DNA from: Sporomusa ovata DSM 2662
GTDB lineage: Bacteria > Bacillota > Negativicutes > Sporomusales > Sporomusaceae
Reading direction: 5' to 3'
Assembly: GCF_000445445.1 (NCBI RefSeq)
Contig: NZ_ASXP01000003.1
Coordinates: 682,001-746,000, forward strand
DNA: 64,000 nucleotides
The notes under the pieces were generated by a model, which had not been told where the DNA came from, made no database searches, and worked only from the letters and a program-made list of their open reading frames with translations. The position numbers were made by a program, and so were the translations under genes. Positions 8,816 through 16,374 of the stretch are shown one piece after another; the stretch's first letter is position 1, and every line of letters begins with the position of its first letter.

Positions 8816-8902
8816 TCAGCTTTGTAAATCTTACAAATTGTGTTCTTTAGCGGAGCACCATAACCGGTGGAGCCAGTTGTACACTGGGTTGTAAGGTTGT
8901 TG
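8812..8902 (-). pseudogene. 3'-terminal remnant of a molybdoenzyme gene
   Basis: This stretch encodes the last 29 residues of the enzyme at 10687-12918 (same reading, including 'TGYGAPLKNTICKIYKAE'), with only a handful of base differences. It has no start or upstream body and begins 2 nt after the porin stop codon. Its stop TGA overlaps the edge of the triple-hairpin repeat. It is best read as debris of a recent duplication or rearrangement around the porin gene. Confidence 0.85.
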
Positions 8903-8904
8903 TG

Positions 8905-10188
8905 TTAGAAGGAGTAAGTTAACCCTACCAATAAGCTGTCGGCACTTGCCTTATCGTCTTTTTTCTCAAGATCATTGTATTGTAGGCTAAAGATGGCGTT
9001 TTTAAATACAGTCCGTTCATAGCCATATTCAAAACCTTTTACGTTAGACATACAAAATGCGTTATATGGACTAAAACTTGGATCCATAGGATCAAATGAT
9101 TTTTGCAATCCAGAAGCTTCCGCATTACCAAGAGTCAGTGGGTCAAAACCTATATCCGCATTTCTGTAACCAACCCATAACCCGTCACTATTGTCTTTCG
9201 TAGGGTCAGCACCACGATATTTTGTTGTAATATACCAAGCCTTGGCGGTATCCCCGTTATATTTTTTTGCCCAATTAGCATCGTTTTCGCCATATTCACC
9301 GGTTACCTTAATATTTTTGATACCCCGATAGTTGAATCCGGCTGCATAGCTTTCATAAAACTCACTATCTTTATCTTTCAGATAGGATGCAGTCACATTA
9401 GTATTCTTGTTAACATCATAAGAAAGATTAGCAGCACGCAAGTTAAGACTAGTTGCCTCATCAGCACCGGCCTTACCACTGGCAATGGCAAATTTCACCT
9501 GATTACCACCGACACCAAGAACAACGCCGTCAGCACCGCTGTGTGCACTACCTTCCGCTCCGATGCCATTAATCAGACCTTGTCCAAGATAAAGAGGAAT
9601 ACGACCTGCGATAAAAGTATCTAAGCCGAATGCTTTACCAGCGATAAATGCATGTGCAACATTTATATCTGATTTAGTACCAATTCTATTTTCGCCTTCG
9701 ACACGGCCACTAAATACTAATTTGTCTGTCAATGCGGCAAATAAATTAATCCGTACACGGGTAAATGTATCAGGTGATCCGTCGTTGTTGTCTGTCCATT
9801 CATAACGATAACGGACTTCGCCGCCTACCTTAACCTTGCCCACTTTGTTTTCTAATTTAATTACGCGAACATTGAGACCTTCGAGTTCAGAAGAGTATTC
9901 ACAAGCCATTTTATCTATAATCGCCTTTTGTTCAGCATTAGCCTTATCCATCTTGGTCATGGCATTAGCAATCAGTGTTGCCATTTCATAGCGGGTTAGC
10001 GTGCTGTCACCCCGAAAAGTTCCGTTACCATAACCATCAACAATACCAGCTTGAGCCAGTTTGCTAACTGCATCATAGGACCAGTGCGTAGCAGGAACAT
10101 CCGCGAAAGGACTTGTTGCTGCAAAGACAGTACCTGCGACACCAAGTCCGAATACAAGTGCTAGTGTAGCTACGAGACTACGTTGCAT
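8905..10188 (-). CDS. SLH-domain outer-membrane porin (OmpM/Mep45-like)
   Basis: 427 residues from the ATG at 10188, which has a G-rich ribosome site just upstream. A signal peptide (residues 1-24, ending 'VFAA') is followed by one S-layer homology domain, 'PFADVPATHWSYDAVSKLAQ', up to about residue 75, then a coiled-coil-like linker and a beta-barrel with many alternating strands ending in the aromatic 'LTYSF'. In Negativicutes such porins tether the outer membrane to polyamine-modified peptidoglycan through the SLH domain. It is preceded by a hairpin and the 32-bp leader repeat, and followed at once by the molybdoenzyme remnant, so it looks inserted or rearranged between the Mo-enzyme pair and the diaphorase operon. 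Confidence 0.92.
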   Translation of the reverse strand: MQRSLVATLALVFGLGVAGTVFAATSPFADVPATHWSYDAVSKLAQAGIVDGYGNGTFRGDSTLTRYEMATLIANAMTKMDKANAEQKAIIDKMACEYSSELEGLNVRVIKLENKVGKVKVGGEVRYRYEWTDNNDGSPDTFTRVRINLFAALTDKLVFSGRVEGENRIGTKSDINVAHAFIAGKAFGLDTFIAGRIPLYLGQGLINGIGAEGSAHSGADGVVLGVGGNQVKFAIASGKAGADEATSLNLRAANLSYDVNKNTNVTASYLKDKDSEFYESYAAGFNYRGIKNIKVTGEYGENDANWAKKYNGDTAKAWYITTKYRGADPTKDNSDGLWVGYRNADIGFDPLTLGNAEASGLQKSFDPMDPSFSPYNAFCMSNVKGFEYGYERTVFKNAIFSLQYNDLEKKDDKASADSLLVGLTYSF

Positions 10189-10221
10189 GTGTCCCCCCCT
10201 CATTTTCATGTTGGTACGATT

Positions 10222-10253
10222 TTTTCGCTACCCATATAACGCCGATTAGGGCT
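10222..10253 (-). repeat. 32-bp leader repeat, copy upstream of porin
   Basis: 31 of 32 bases match 8662-8693. It ends 34 bp before the porin start codon. Its outer bases form one arm of the adjacent perfect hairpin. Confidence 0.75.
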
Positions 10254-10279
10254 CCCTCTGCTTTGAGGGAGCCCTAATC
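10244..10279. terminator. perfect 15-bp hairpin between ferredoxin subunit and porin
   Basis: GATTAGGGCTCCCTC and its exact inverse are separated by 6 nt. There is no U-run on either strand, so it could be a weak terminator, an RNA-stability hairpin for the upstream transcript, or part of the porin leader. Confidence 0.5.
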
Positions 10280-10328
10280 AGCTCACTAACCTCGCCACTA
10301 GAGCCGGAGCAAGCATAAGCGTCTGTTT

Positions 10329-10670
10329 TTACTCAGGAACAAACAGTACTTGTCTGCCTTTGTTATTTAATTTGGCAGCCAATTCCTCTACCGGGCCGTA
10401 TTCAATAACCGAAGCCTGGCAATGGTGTACACAGGAAGGTTTTTTACCGGCAGCCACCCTGTCACCACACAAATCACAAAGTTGGGTGGGAATGGGAACA
10501 TAGGTTAATTCCCACTTATCCCCAGTATCTTTTAATTTAAAAGGTCCATTTTTAGCTAATTTAATACCATACTTGCCATTGGGAAGACTTAACTCCTTTT
10601 TGCAGGCAACTTCGCAGCTATGGCAACCTGTGCAATATTCATAATCTATTAATAAACCATTACGTGACAT
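10329..10670 (-). CDS. 4Fe-4S ferredoxin-like electron-transfer subunit of the molybdoenzyme at 10687
   Basis: 113 residues. Two [4Fe-4S] motifs are visible: 'CTGCHSCEVACKKE' near the N-terminus and 'CDLCGDRVAAGKKPSCVHHC'. It is half the size of a DmsB-type subunit, with two clusters instead of four. It starts 16 nt after the catalytic gene and has GGAGGTG upstream. The paralogue at 23700 has the same layout and same position relative to its own molybdoenzyme, so both are dedicated small subunits. No membrane anchor gene follows, so electrons come from a soluble donor. Confidence 0.9.
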   Translation of the reverse strand: MSRNGLLIDYEYCTGCHSCEVACKKELSLPNGKYGIKLAKNGPFKLKDTGDKWELTYVPIPTQLCDLCGDRVAAGKKPSCVHHCQASVIEYGPVEELAAKLNNKGRQVLFVPE

Positions 10671-10686
10671 CTTTCTACACCTCCAT

Positions 10687-12918
10687 TTATTCTGCTTTGT
10701 AAATCTTACAAATTGTGTTCTTTAGCGGGGCACCATAGCCGGTGGGGCCGGTTGTACACTGGGTTGTAAGGTTGTTGATGTTGGATTCGAATGCACCATA
10801 CAGGGTAGGCTCTGCCGCTTCTCTTTCCGGGAACCACCAGCCATGTTCACCATGAATGACTCTGGGGTCCCAACCCGGATCAAGCACCGCCTGCTGTTTG
10901 CATTTCCCGATATTATTTTCGATCCATACCCAGTCTCCCTCTTTAATGCCATACTTTGCAGCAGTTTCGGGGTTCATGCTCACTCTTGGATTGGGATGGA
11001 ATTCCCGCAAGGTAGCACTCTGACGATGTTCAGAATGGAAGAATTCCCATTGCCGTGATCCAGCAGTCAGAATTAACGGATATTCCTTCATCATTTGTGG
11101 AGTAGAAACCGGACCATAGGGCGGTTCCATATGGAATGGCAGTGGATCCAATCCCCACTCTACAAAGATGTCCTGGTAAAGATTGACCATTCCGGTATCG
11201 GTGTTGAATCCAGGCTCTCCGTCTTCACGCAGCCTGCCGGTTTCATATTTCTTGTAATGAACTTCCGGCCATATCACAGTTTTTGCTTCAAGCTCTTTGA
11301 AGGTAACGCCAGCTGGTATTAGGGCCCAGTCAATCATGTCTTCTACTGTATCCCAGGGAAATGCTTCCGGATTCAGGCGTTTGCCGATGTCTAAGACGAT
11401 CTCTTCATCGGTCTTAGCCTCTTCATATTGAGTAACCTTGGAAATGGAACGTAAAGGCGTCCACCAATTTCTTAAACTGTCACGTTCTACGCTCATGGAA
11501 GCTGGCAGAACCAGGTCGGCATGAGCTACCGCAGAAGGTGTTAAAACAGGGTCTACAACTACAACGAAGGGTACTTTCTTCAAGGCTGCGTAAACACGTT
11601 TTGACTCACTTGCCGTGTTGACAAAGGTGTTAGTAGATTCCATCCAGTACATCTGAACGGGATACGGCCTGCCAGTTTCAATAGCCTCTAAGACCGAGTC
11701 GCCACGGGACGTTGCGGCCAATCCATATTTAAACAGCGGATAATCATCAACACCAAGGCGCTTTGCCCGCATTTCTTCAGGTAATTCTGCAAAACCCCAG
11801 TCAGACGCTACGTGAGCGAGACGGTCTACACCGAATGCCGACCGAATAAGATGGTTTCCGCCAGGGACATCAAGATTACCGGTTATAGCAATCAGGGCAC
11901 AAATGGAGTTAGCAACGGAAACCCCGGCTCTCTGGGTGTCTATGGCCAGTCCCCATTGAACCGAAGCTGGTTTCGCTTTAGCAAAGAACCGTGCTGCCTC
12001 CCTAATTTTTTCGGCGGGAACCCAGCTGATTTCTTCTGCTTTTTCCGGGGGATATTCTTTAACCCGTTCAGCCAGCTGCTCAAATCCATAGGTCCAGTTT
12101 TTTACAAAGTCTTTGTCATAGAGTTCTTCATCAATGATTACGTTAAGCATAGCCAGCCCAACTGCAGCATCAGTGCCAGGGCGCAGCTGCAGCCAATAAT
12201 CAGCTCTTGAAGCAAACCAGGTCAGGTAGGGGTCTACCACAATCAGTTTGGTCCCCCGCTTTTGCATGTCAACGATCCAGTGGCCCAGGAATCCGTCACC
12301 ATTACTGATCGTTGGGTTATTACCCCAGATGATAATACATTCCGGAAGTTTCCATTCGGGATTATCATAACGGCGTGGATCTAACTGAGACGCATCAACA
12401 ATAAAGAAGTCCCCGATCATGGTACCCATGGCGGCTGCACGGGGCAGATAGCAGGAGTCCCCAGCCAGGAATCCCATGGAGAAGTTAGGACTCTTAAAAG
12501 CAGAATAAGTTAGTTTCGGTACGATTGACCAGGTATTACGTCCGGTTCCTATGGCGGTTACGATAGACTCCGGTCCATAATCTTTCCAGATGGAACGTAC
12601 TTTTTCTTCAATAATGTCATAGGCTTCGTCCCAGGTAATCCGTTCCCATTTGTTCTCGCCACGTTCACCAGCCCGCTTCATCGGCCATTTGACACGTTTA
12701 GGATCGTTAACCAGCTCCGGAGCACTCAAGCATCGCATACACAGTCTACCAAAATTATATTGGCTTTCCGGGTCTCCTTCTACCTTAACCAGCTCATTTC
12801 CTTTAGTATAATAAAGGACTGAGCAGCCATCATGGCAACCTGGCGCTGTCCATGAACAGGTACGGGTTACAGTCAAATCGCCTTCTTGCCACTGTACTTT
12901 TTTACTATCACTACCCAT
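10687..12918 (-). CDS. Mo/W-bis-MGD oxidoreductase catalytic subunit, acetylene hydratase/catechol dehydroxylase-like
   Basis: 743 residues from the ATG at 12918, chosen because AAGGAGG lies 12 bases ahead and a longer frame would overlap the zinc-ribbon gene. The [4Fe-4S] Cys are C21-x6-C28-x3-C32-x27-C60. The predicted Mo/W ligand is C156 in 'GDSCYLPR'. The remaining blocks, 'YWLQLRPGTDAAVGLAMLNVIIDEELYDKDFV' region and 'YPLILTAGSRQWEFFHSEHRQ' region, follow the DMSO reductase family through to the C-terminal MGD-binding domain. There is no signal peptide, so it is cytoplasmic. It is co-transcribed with the small ferredoxin subunit and preceded by two zinc-ribbon genes and a sigma-54 promoter. 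The substrate is unknown; hydration, transhydroxylation or reductive dehydroxylation are all possible in this branch. Confidence 0.92.
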   Translation of the reverse strand: MGSDSKKVQWQEGDLTVTRTCSWTAPGCHDGCSVLYYTKGNELVKVEGDPESQYNFGRLCMRCLSAPELVNDPKRVKWPMKRAGERGENKWERITWDEAYDIIEEKVRSIWKDYGPESIVTAIGTGRNTWSIVPKLTYSAFKSPNFSMGFLAGDSCYLPRAAAMGTMIGDFFIVDASQLDPRRYDNPEWKLPECIIIWGNNPTISNGDGFLGHWIVDMQKRGTKLIVVDPYLTWFASRADYWLQLRPGTDAAVGLAMLNVIIDEELYDKDFVKNWTYGFEQLAERVKEYPPEKAEEISWVPAEKIREAARFFAKAKPASVQWGLAIDTQRAGVSVANSICALIAITGNLDVPGGNHLIRSAFGVDRLAHVASDWGFAELPEEMRAKRLGVDDYPLFKYGLAATSRGDSVLEAIETGRPYPVQMYWMESTNTFVNTASESKRVYAALKKVPFVVVVDPVLTPSAVAHADLVLPASMSVERDSLRNWWTPLRSISKVTQYEEAKTDEEIVLDIGKRLNPEAFPWDTVEDMIDWALIPAGVTFKELEAKTVIWPEVHYKKYETGRLREDGEPGFNTDTGMVNLYQDIFVEWGLDPLPFHMEPPYGPVSTPQMMKEYPLILTAGSRQWEFFHSEHRQSATLREFHPNPRVSMNPETAAKYGIKEGDWVWIENNIGKCKQQAVLDPGWDPRVIHGEHGWWFPEREAAEPTLYGAFESNINNLTTQCTTGPTGYGAPLKNTICKIYKAE

Positions 12919-12989
12919 AAAATTGCCTGCCTCCTTATAAATTTGATCTCCGCTATCAATAACAATGTTTGTATTGCTAGTTGAGTTTG

Positions 12990-13160
12990 CTATTGTTCCT
13001 TTTTGGGTACGTCTGCCCCGCACCGGCGGCATTTTTCAAGGGCCGGTGGATTAAACATTCCGCAGGAAGGGCACTTAACATTTTTAGTCGCATAGTCACT
13101 TAAACTGTAATTTGGATTAGTCAGCATCCCTGGGGTTCCCTCTGTTTTTTTCTTATCCAT
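12990..13160 (-). CDS. small zinc-ribbon protein (56 aa)
   Basis: 56 residues starting at 13160, with AAGGAGG eleven bases upstream. The C-terminal half holds two CxxC knuckles, 'CPSCGMFNPP' and 'CRRCGAD', a rubredoxin-like zinc ribbon. The sequence around them is nearly the same as in the next gene at 13363-13500. It ends 71 nt before the molybdoenzyme start. Function is not known; the position suggests a chaperone, insertion or regulatory helper for the enzyme. Confidence 0.85.
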   Translation of the reverse strand: MDKKKTEGTPGMLTNPNYSLSDYATKNVKCPSCGMFNPPALEKCRRCGADVPKKEQ

Positions 13161-13362
13161 ACCCGAAAACCTCCTTTAACTGTCATAATCTCCACCACGC
13201 AGCCCCAACCCGGCGCTATCCGGTTAGATAATCCGGGCCGCATGTGCACATTCTCACTTTTATTAAATTCCCCCTTTTACATGTTGTTTTCCAATATGTT
13301 CATCCCTATAGTAGGGCACATCTTGGCTACATTCAACCTGAATACTTTTTTAATGAGTTTTA

Positions 13363-13500
13363 CTATTTCTCGCTAGTTACGTTTTTCGCTTTGGTCATGT
13401 CTGCTCCACATTTTTTGCATTTTTCAAGGGTCGGTGGATTGAACATTCCGCAGGAAGGACACTTTACCGATTTGGCTGCGGACGGTGGCCTAAAACACAT
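13363..13500 (-). CDS. small zinc-ribbon protein with MCFRP N-terminus (45 aa)
   Basis: 45 residues from the ATG at 13500 (GGAAGGAG upstream). It begins 'MCFRPPSA' and carries 'CPSCGMFNPP' and 'CKKCGAD' knuckles. It is a paralogue of the 56-aa protein downstream and shares its start motif with the protein at 20069-20209. It is the first gene after the sigma-54 promoter at 13564-13580. The conserved Cys at position 2 outside the ribbon suggests an extra metal or thiol role, but this is inference. Confidence 0.85.
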   Translation of the reverse strand: MCFRPPSAAKSVKCPSCGMFNPPTLEKCKKCGADMTKAKNVTSEK

Positions 13501-13563
13501 GATAGCCTCTCCTTCCAGTTTAAATTTGCAATTCTTGTTTGTAAGCTGCATAACCCTATATAT

Positions 13564-13580
13564 AGCAATAAGTGTGCCAA
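13564..13580 (-). promoter_or_regulatory. sigma-54 promoter for zinc-ribbon/molybdoenzyme operon
   Basis: The minus strand reads TTGGCACACTTATTGCT with GG and GC 12 bp apart. It is about 65 bp ahead of the first zinc-ribbon start codon at 13500. Confidence 0.78.
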
Positions 13581-13795
13581 TTAGTCTTCATATCCCCATA
13601 CCGGGCAATACATCAGGGTCTTTTTAAAAAATGCATACTGATTTGCCCTCTAAAAATACGATTATGACAAAATTGCACTCCTATTTTAAAAAACCTTTTC
13701 GCTATTTTGCAAAAAGTTATAACTACACAGGCATTAGCAAACTTTGTCCGCAGATACTGAAAATGTACAACAAAGGGTATGGTTGAAATTAAAAA

Positions 13796-13855
13796 GACGC
13801 CCTCCCATGTAGAATTGAAAAATCTACATAAAAGGGCGTCTTTTTACTATTTGTG
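13796..13855. terminator. bidirectional rho-independent terminator
   Basis: GACGCCCT and AGGGCGTC stems, with an inner TGTAGA/TCTACA pair, are flanked by A and T runs. It ends the activator gene at 13883 on the minus strand and insulates the sigma-54 promoter region. Confidence 0.8.
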
Positions 13856-13882
13856 TCGTCAGCGGTAGCGGCAAACTGTAGG

Positions 13883-16006
13883 TTATAATGTAATACCGTA
13901 CTCTTTAATTTTTCGATACAGTGTGGATTTGCTTATCTGCAGGATGCTTGCAGCCTGAGCAATCGAATTATTGCATTTTAATAAAGTACTCTTTATTGCT
14001 GCTTTTTCCCAGACCCGCATAGGAAGTATTTCCTCAGTATCTGTGCTATTATTTTTATCATTGGTAAATTCCCCACCGCCTTCTACCATTTCATAAGGTA
14101 AGTGCTCGACATTAATGACTTCACTCTGGGTAATATTAATGGCATAAATAATTGCATTCTCCAATTGCCTCACATTTCCCGGCCAGTTATATTCCAGAAT
14201 TTTTTTTATAGCAGCAGGGCTCATTTGTGGTTTGGACCTGCCGGTTTTATCACAATAAGTGTGGATAAAGTACTGACACAGCAGTATTATATCATGTCCT
14301 CGCTGGCGTAAGGGAGGGATAGAAATTCTCAGGACTGATAATCGATAATATAAATCTTCCCGAAACTGATTTTCTTGGACCATTTTAAGCAGATTGCGGT
14401 TCGTTGCGGCTACAACCCGGAAATTAACTTCTTGATACCGCTTCCCGCCTACTCTCATGACTTGTTTATCTTCCAACACCCGCAGCAGTACTGCCTGAAC
14501 CTCATAAGGCATATCGCCTATTTCATCCAGGAAGAGGATGCCACCATTGGCCAACTCTATTTTACCAGGTTTACCATGGCTATCGGCGCCGGTAAATGAA
14601 CCACCTTCATATCCAAATAGTTCGCTTTCAATCAAGCTCCTAGGCATAGACGCACAATTAATAGCAACAAAAGGGCCTTGAGGACAATAATTGTTATGGA
14701 TTGCTTGCGCAAAGAGTTCTTTCCCCGTGCCGCTCTCGCCAATAAGTAAAATGTTTTCCGAGGACAAAGAAAAACGTTGAGCTATATCCTTTACCTTCTT
14801 TATTTCGTTACAATCGCCAATAATATCATTAAATCCAAACTTGGCCTGAGAACCTGCGCGCAGGCTTGCCAGAGCATTAATTTTATCTGGATGAACGATT
14901 CGGATTACTGCTCCCCTGATAATTTTGAGGTCTTGACTATGCGTACTTCGAATAGTCAAAATGTAGGGTTCCTCACTTTTACCAATTTTGAACGTTGTCT
15001 CCCGATAGCTAACAGACTCACCACAAGTAAGGGCTTTTGTTATCAACGACTTGTCAGTAAGAAAGTCTGAAATATTTCTACTGATAGCTTCAGAGTGTGT
15101 CAGCCTTAATATTCGACTAGCTTTCTGATTAATATGAGTAATATCGCCGAATCTGTCCACTGTAATTAGTCCCTCATCTGTGAACGCCAGGGTAGCTTCC
15201 AGCATATTATTGGAAGTTTCTAGACACTCATTAACTTGCATTAAATTACTATTGGCAATGATAAGATTATCACTGCTCTTTATAAGTTTTATTTGAGTTT
15301 CAATAGCCACACCCATAGCAGTAATAAGGCCAAGGGTATGCAGACTTAGCCTTGGCAAGCTGTCTTCCCAGGTGGGATTTACTAAAGCTTGACTTAACAA
15401 TACCAGAGAGGCAATTACTTCTCCATATTCATCAAATAGGGGCGTAGCTGAGGCAATATTATTTTGAAAAGCAGCTGAGTAATGCTCCGGTCCCAGCAAC
15501 TGCACCGGTTCCTTTAGATACATACACAACATGTGGGAACTGTTGCCCATACTAGTATCATTCACAATTAATCCGGTTAATGATTTTTGTTTGGAGAATG
15601 GAACTAAGCTCTCCCAATCACCATCCTGGAGAAGTATTATCCCATTTTTATCAATCAAGTATATAATATAACCAGAATAAAACATTACGTATTTGAAGTT
15701 TTTGATAATCGAATTGGTAACTTCAATGAGAAGTCTGTTTTTTTCTATCGTTTTCTCTAGTGCTTCGGAATTTAACCACTCTTTAGTTACCAGCGAATTA
15801 GGGTTTATACCTCTATCACGCAGGTATATCCAGGATCTAGCTATTTCTTTGTCAACATATTGACTATTTCGGGGGTCTTCTGTATCTTCGAAAAAGTTAA
15901 TTCTACATTGCTGTATATTTTTCCAGCTCTCTTTAGAAAAGAACTTATCGCTATTGATTGAACTGAAAATATCATTGATACCCGGTTTCTGACAAACTAA
16001 GATCAT
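13883..16006 (-). CDS. sigma-54-dependent activator, AcoR-type (GAF-PAS-AAA+-Fis)
   Basis: 707 residues from the ATG at 16006 (TGGAGG upstream). Residues about 35-60 hold the AcoR-family block 'SYVDKEIARSWIYLRDRG'-like, then a GAF-like sensory region to about 240 and a PAS region near 270-370. The AAA+ domain has Walker A 'GESGTGKE', the sigma-54 loop as GSFTGA (Ser in place of the usual Ala) and 'LFLDEIGDMP'. The C-terminal Fis helix-turn-helix is 'SIAQAASILQISKSTLYRKI'. AcoR-type proteins sense small metabolites through the N-terminal domain. It stands next to sigma-54 promoters for molybdoenzymes and is preceded by a terminator-bearing leader RNA. Confidence 0.93.
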   Translation of the reverse strand: MILVCQKPGINDIFSSINSDKFFSKESWKNIQQCRINFFEDTEDPRNSQYVDKEIARSWIYLRDRGINPNSLVTKEWLNSEALEKTIEKNRLLIEVTNSIIKNFKYVMFYSGYIIYLIDKNGIILLQDGDWESLVPFSKQKSLTGLIVNDTSMGNSSHMLCMYLKEPVQLLGPEHYSAAFQNNIASATPLFDEYGEVIASLVLLSQALVNPTWEDSLPRLSLHTLGLITAMGVAIETQIKLIKSSDNLIIANSNLMQVNECLETSNNMLEATLAFTDEGLITVDRFGDITHINQKASRILRLTHSEAISRNISDFLTDKSLITKALTCGESVSYRETTFKIGKSEEPYILTIRSTHSQDLKIIRGAVIRIVHPDKINALASLRAGSQAKFGFNDIIGDCNEIKKVKDIAQRFSLSSENILLIGESGTGKELFAQAIHNNYCPQGPFVAINCASMPRSLIESELFGYEGGSFTGADSHGKPGKIELANGGILFLDEIGDMPYEVQAVLLRVLEDKQVMRVGGKRYQEVNFRVVAATNRNLLKMVQENQFREDLYYRLSVLRISIPPLRQRGHDIILLCQYFIHTYCDKTGRSKPQMSPAAIKKILEYNWPGNVRQLENAIIYAINITQSEVINVEHLPYEMVEGGGEFTNDKNNSTDTEEILPMRVWEKAAIKSTLLKCNNSIAQAASILQISKSTLYRKIKEYGITL

Positions 16007-16052
16007 TATAATACCTCCATTTCGCCAATAAATCCATATCAACTCAACAAAT

Positions 16053-16178
16053 AAAAAAAGGAAGCCTGATTTACCAGACTTCCTTCGCACAATACGGGCA
16101 GGCATGAAAATTGCTCTTCATACCCTTCGGTCATCACTTCCACATGGGCAATGATGACTTGGAACTCATCTTATGATT
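16053..16178 (-). ncRNA. structured leader RNA with terminator ahead of AcoR-like gene, copy 1 (riboswitch candidate)
   Basis: Homologous to 29704-29845, which also precedes an AcoR-like gene. Conserved blocks on the minus strand are GATGAGTTCC-AGTCATC, TGACCGAA-GGTATGAAGAG and ATTGTGCGAAGGAAGTCTG. A rho-independent terminator (GGAAGTCTG/CAGGCTTCC plus T7) follows 47 nt before the start codon. The 5' arm of the terminator (GGAA) can alternatively pair with the upstream TTCC, the arrangement of a transcription-controlling riboswitch. It does not match a class I recognise. Confidence 0.7.
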
Positions 16179-16271
16179 ATAATCATTCTTGATATGACTA
16201 TAAAATCCTGCCAAAAATTAATGTTAAATTAAAAATATTTCGACAACTATTTTTGCACCCGAACAATGTAA

Positions 16272-16317
16272 AAATGGGCTGTAGAATACTTAGAACTAAA
16301 AATCCCACAACCCATTT
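16272..16317 (-). terminator. terminator after the chemoreceptor gene
   Basis: AAATGGG-TGT pairs with ACA-CCCATTT; the minus strand continues into a run of T. Confidence 0.65.
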
Positions 16318-16374
16318 ATCTATGCTTCTGTTTACAACCTAATTTGATTTACGCTAAAAGTTAATACTGCCGTC

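Noticed and set aside
12919..13032. Longer start for the molybdoenzyme at 10687
   Set aside because: The extension overlaps the zinc-ribbon gene and lacks a ribosome site; the ATG at 12918 has AAGGAGG.
16053..16178. T-box or cobalamin riboswitch identity for the activator leaders
   Set aside because: The T-box GGGTGGTACCGCG-type core and the cobalamin B12-box are absent.
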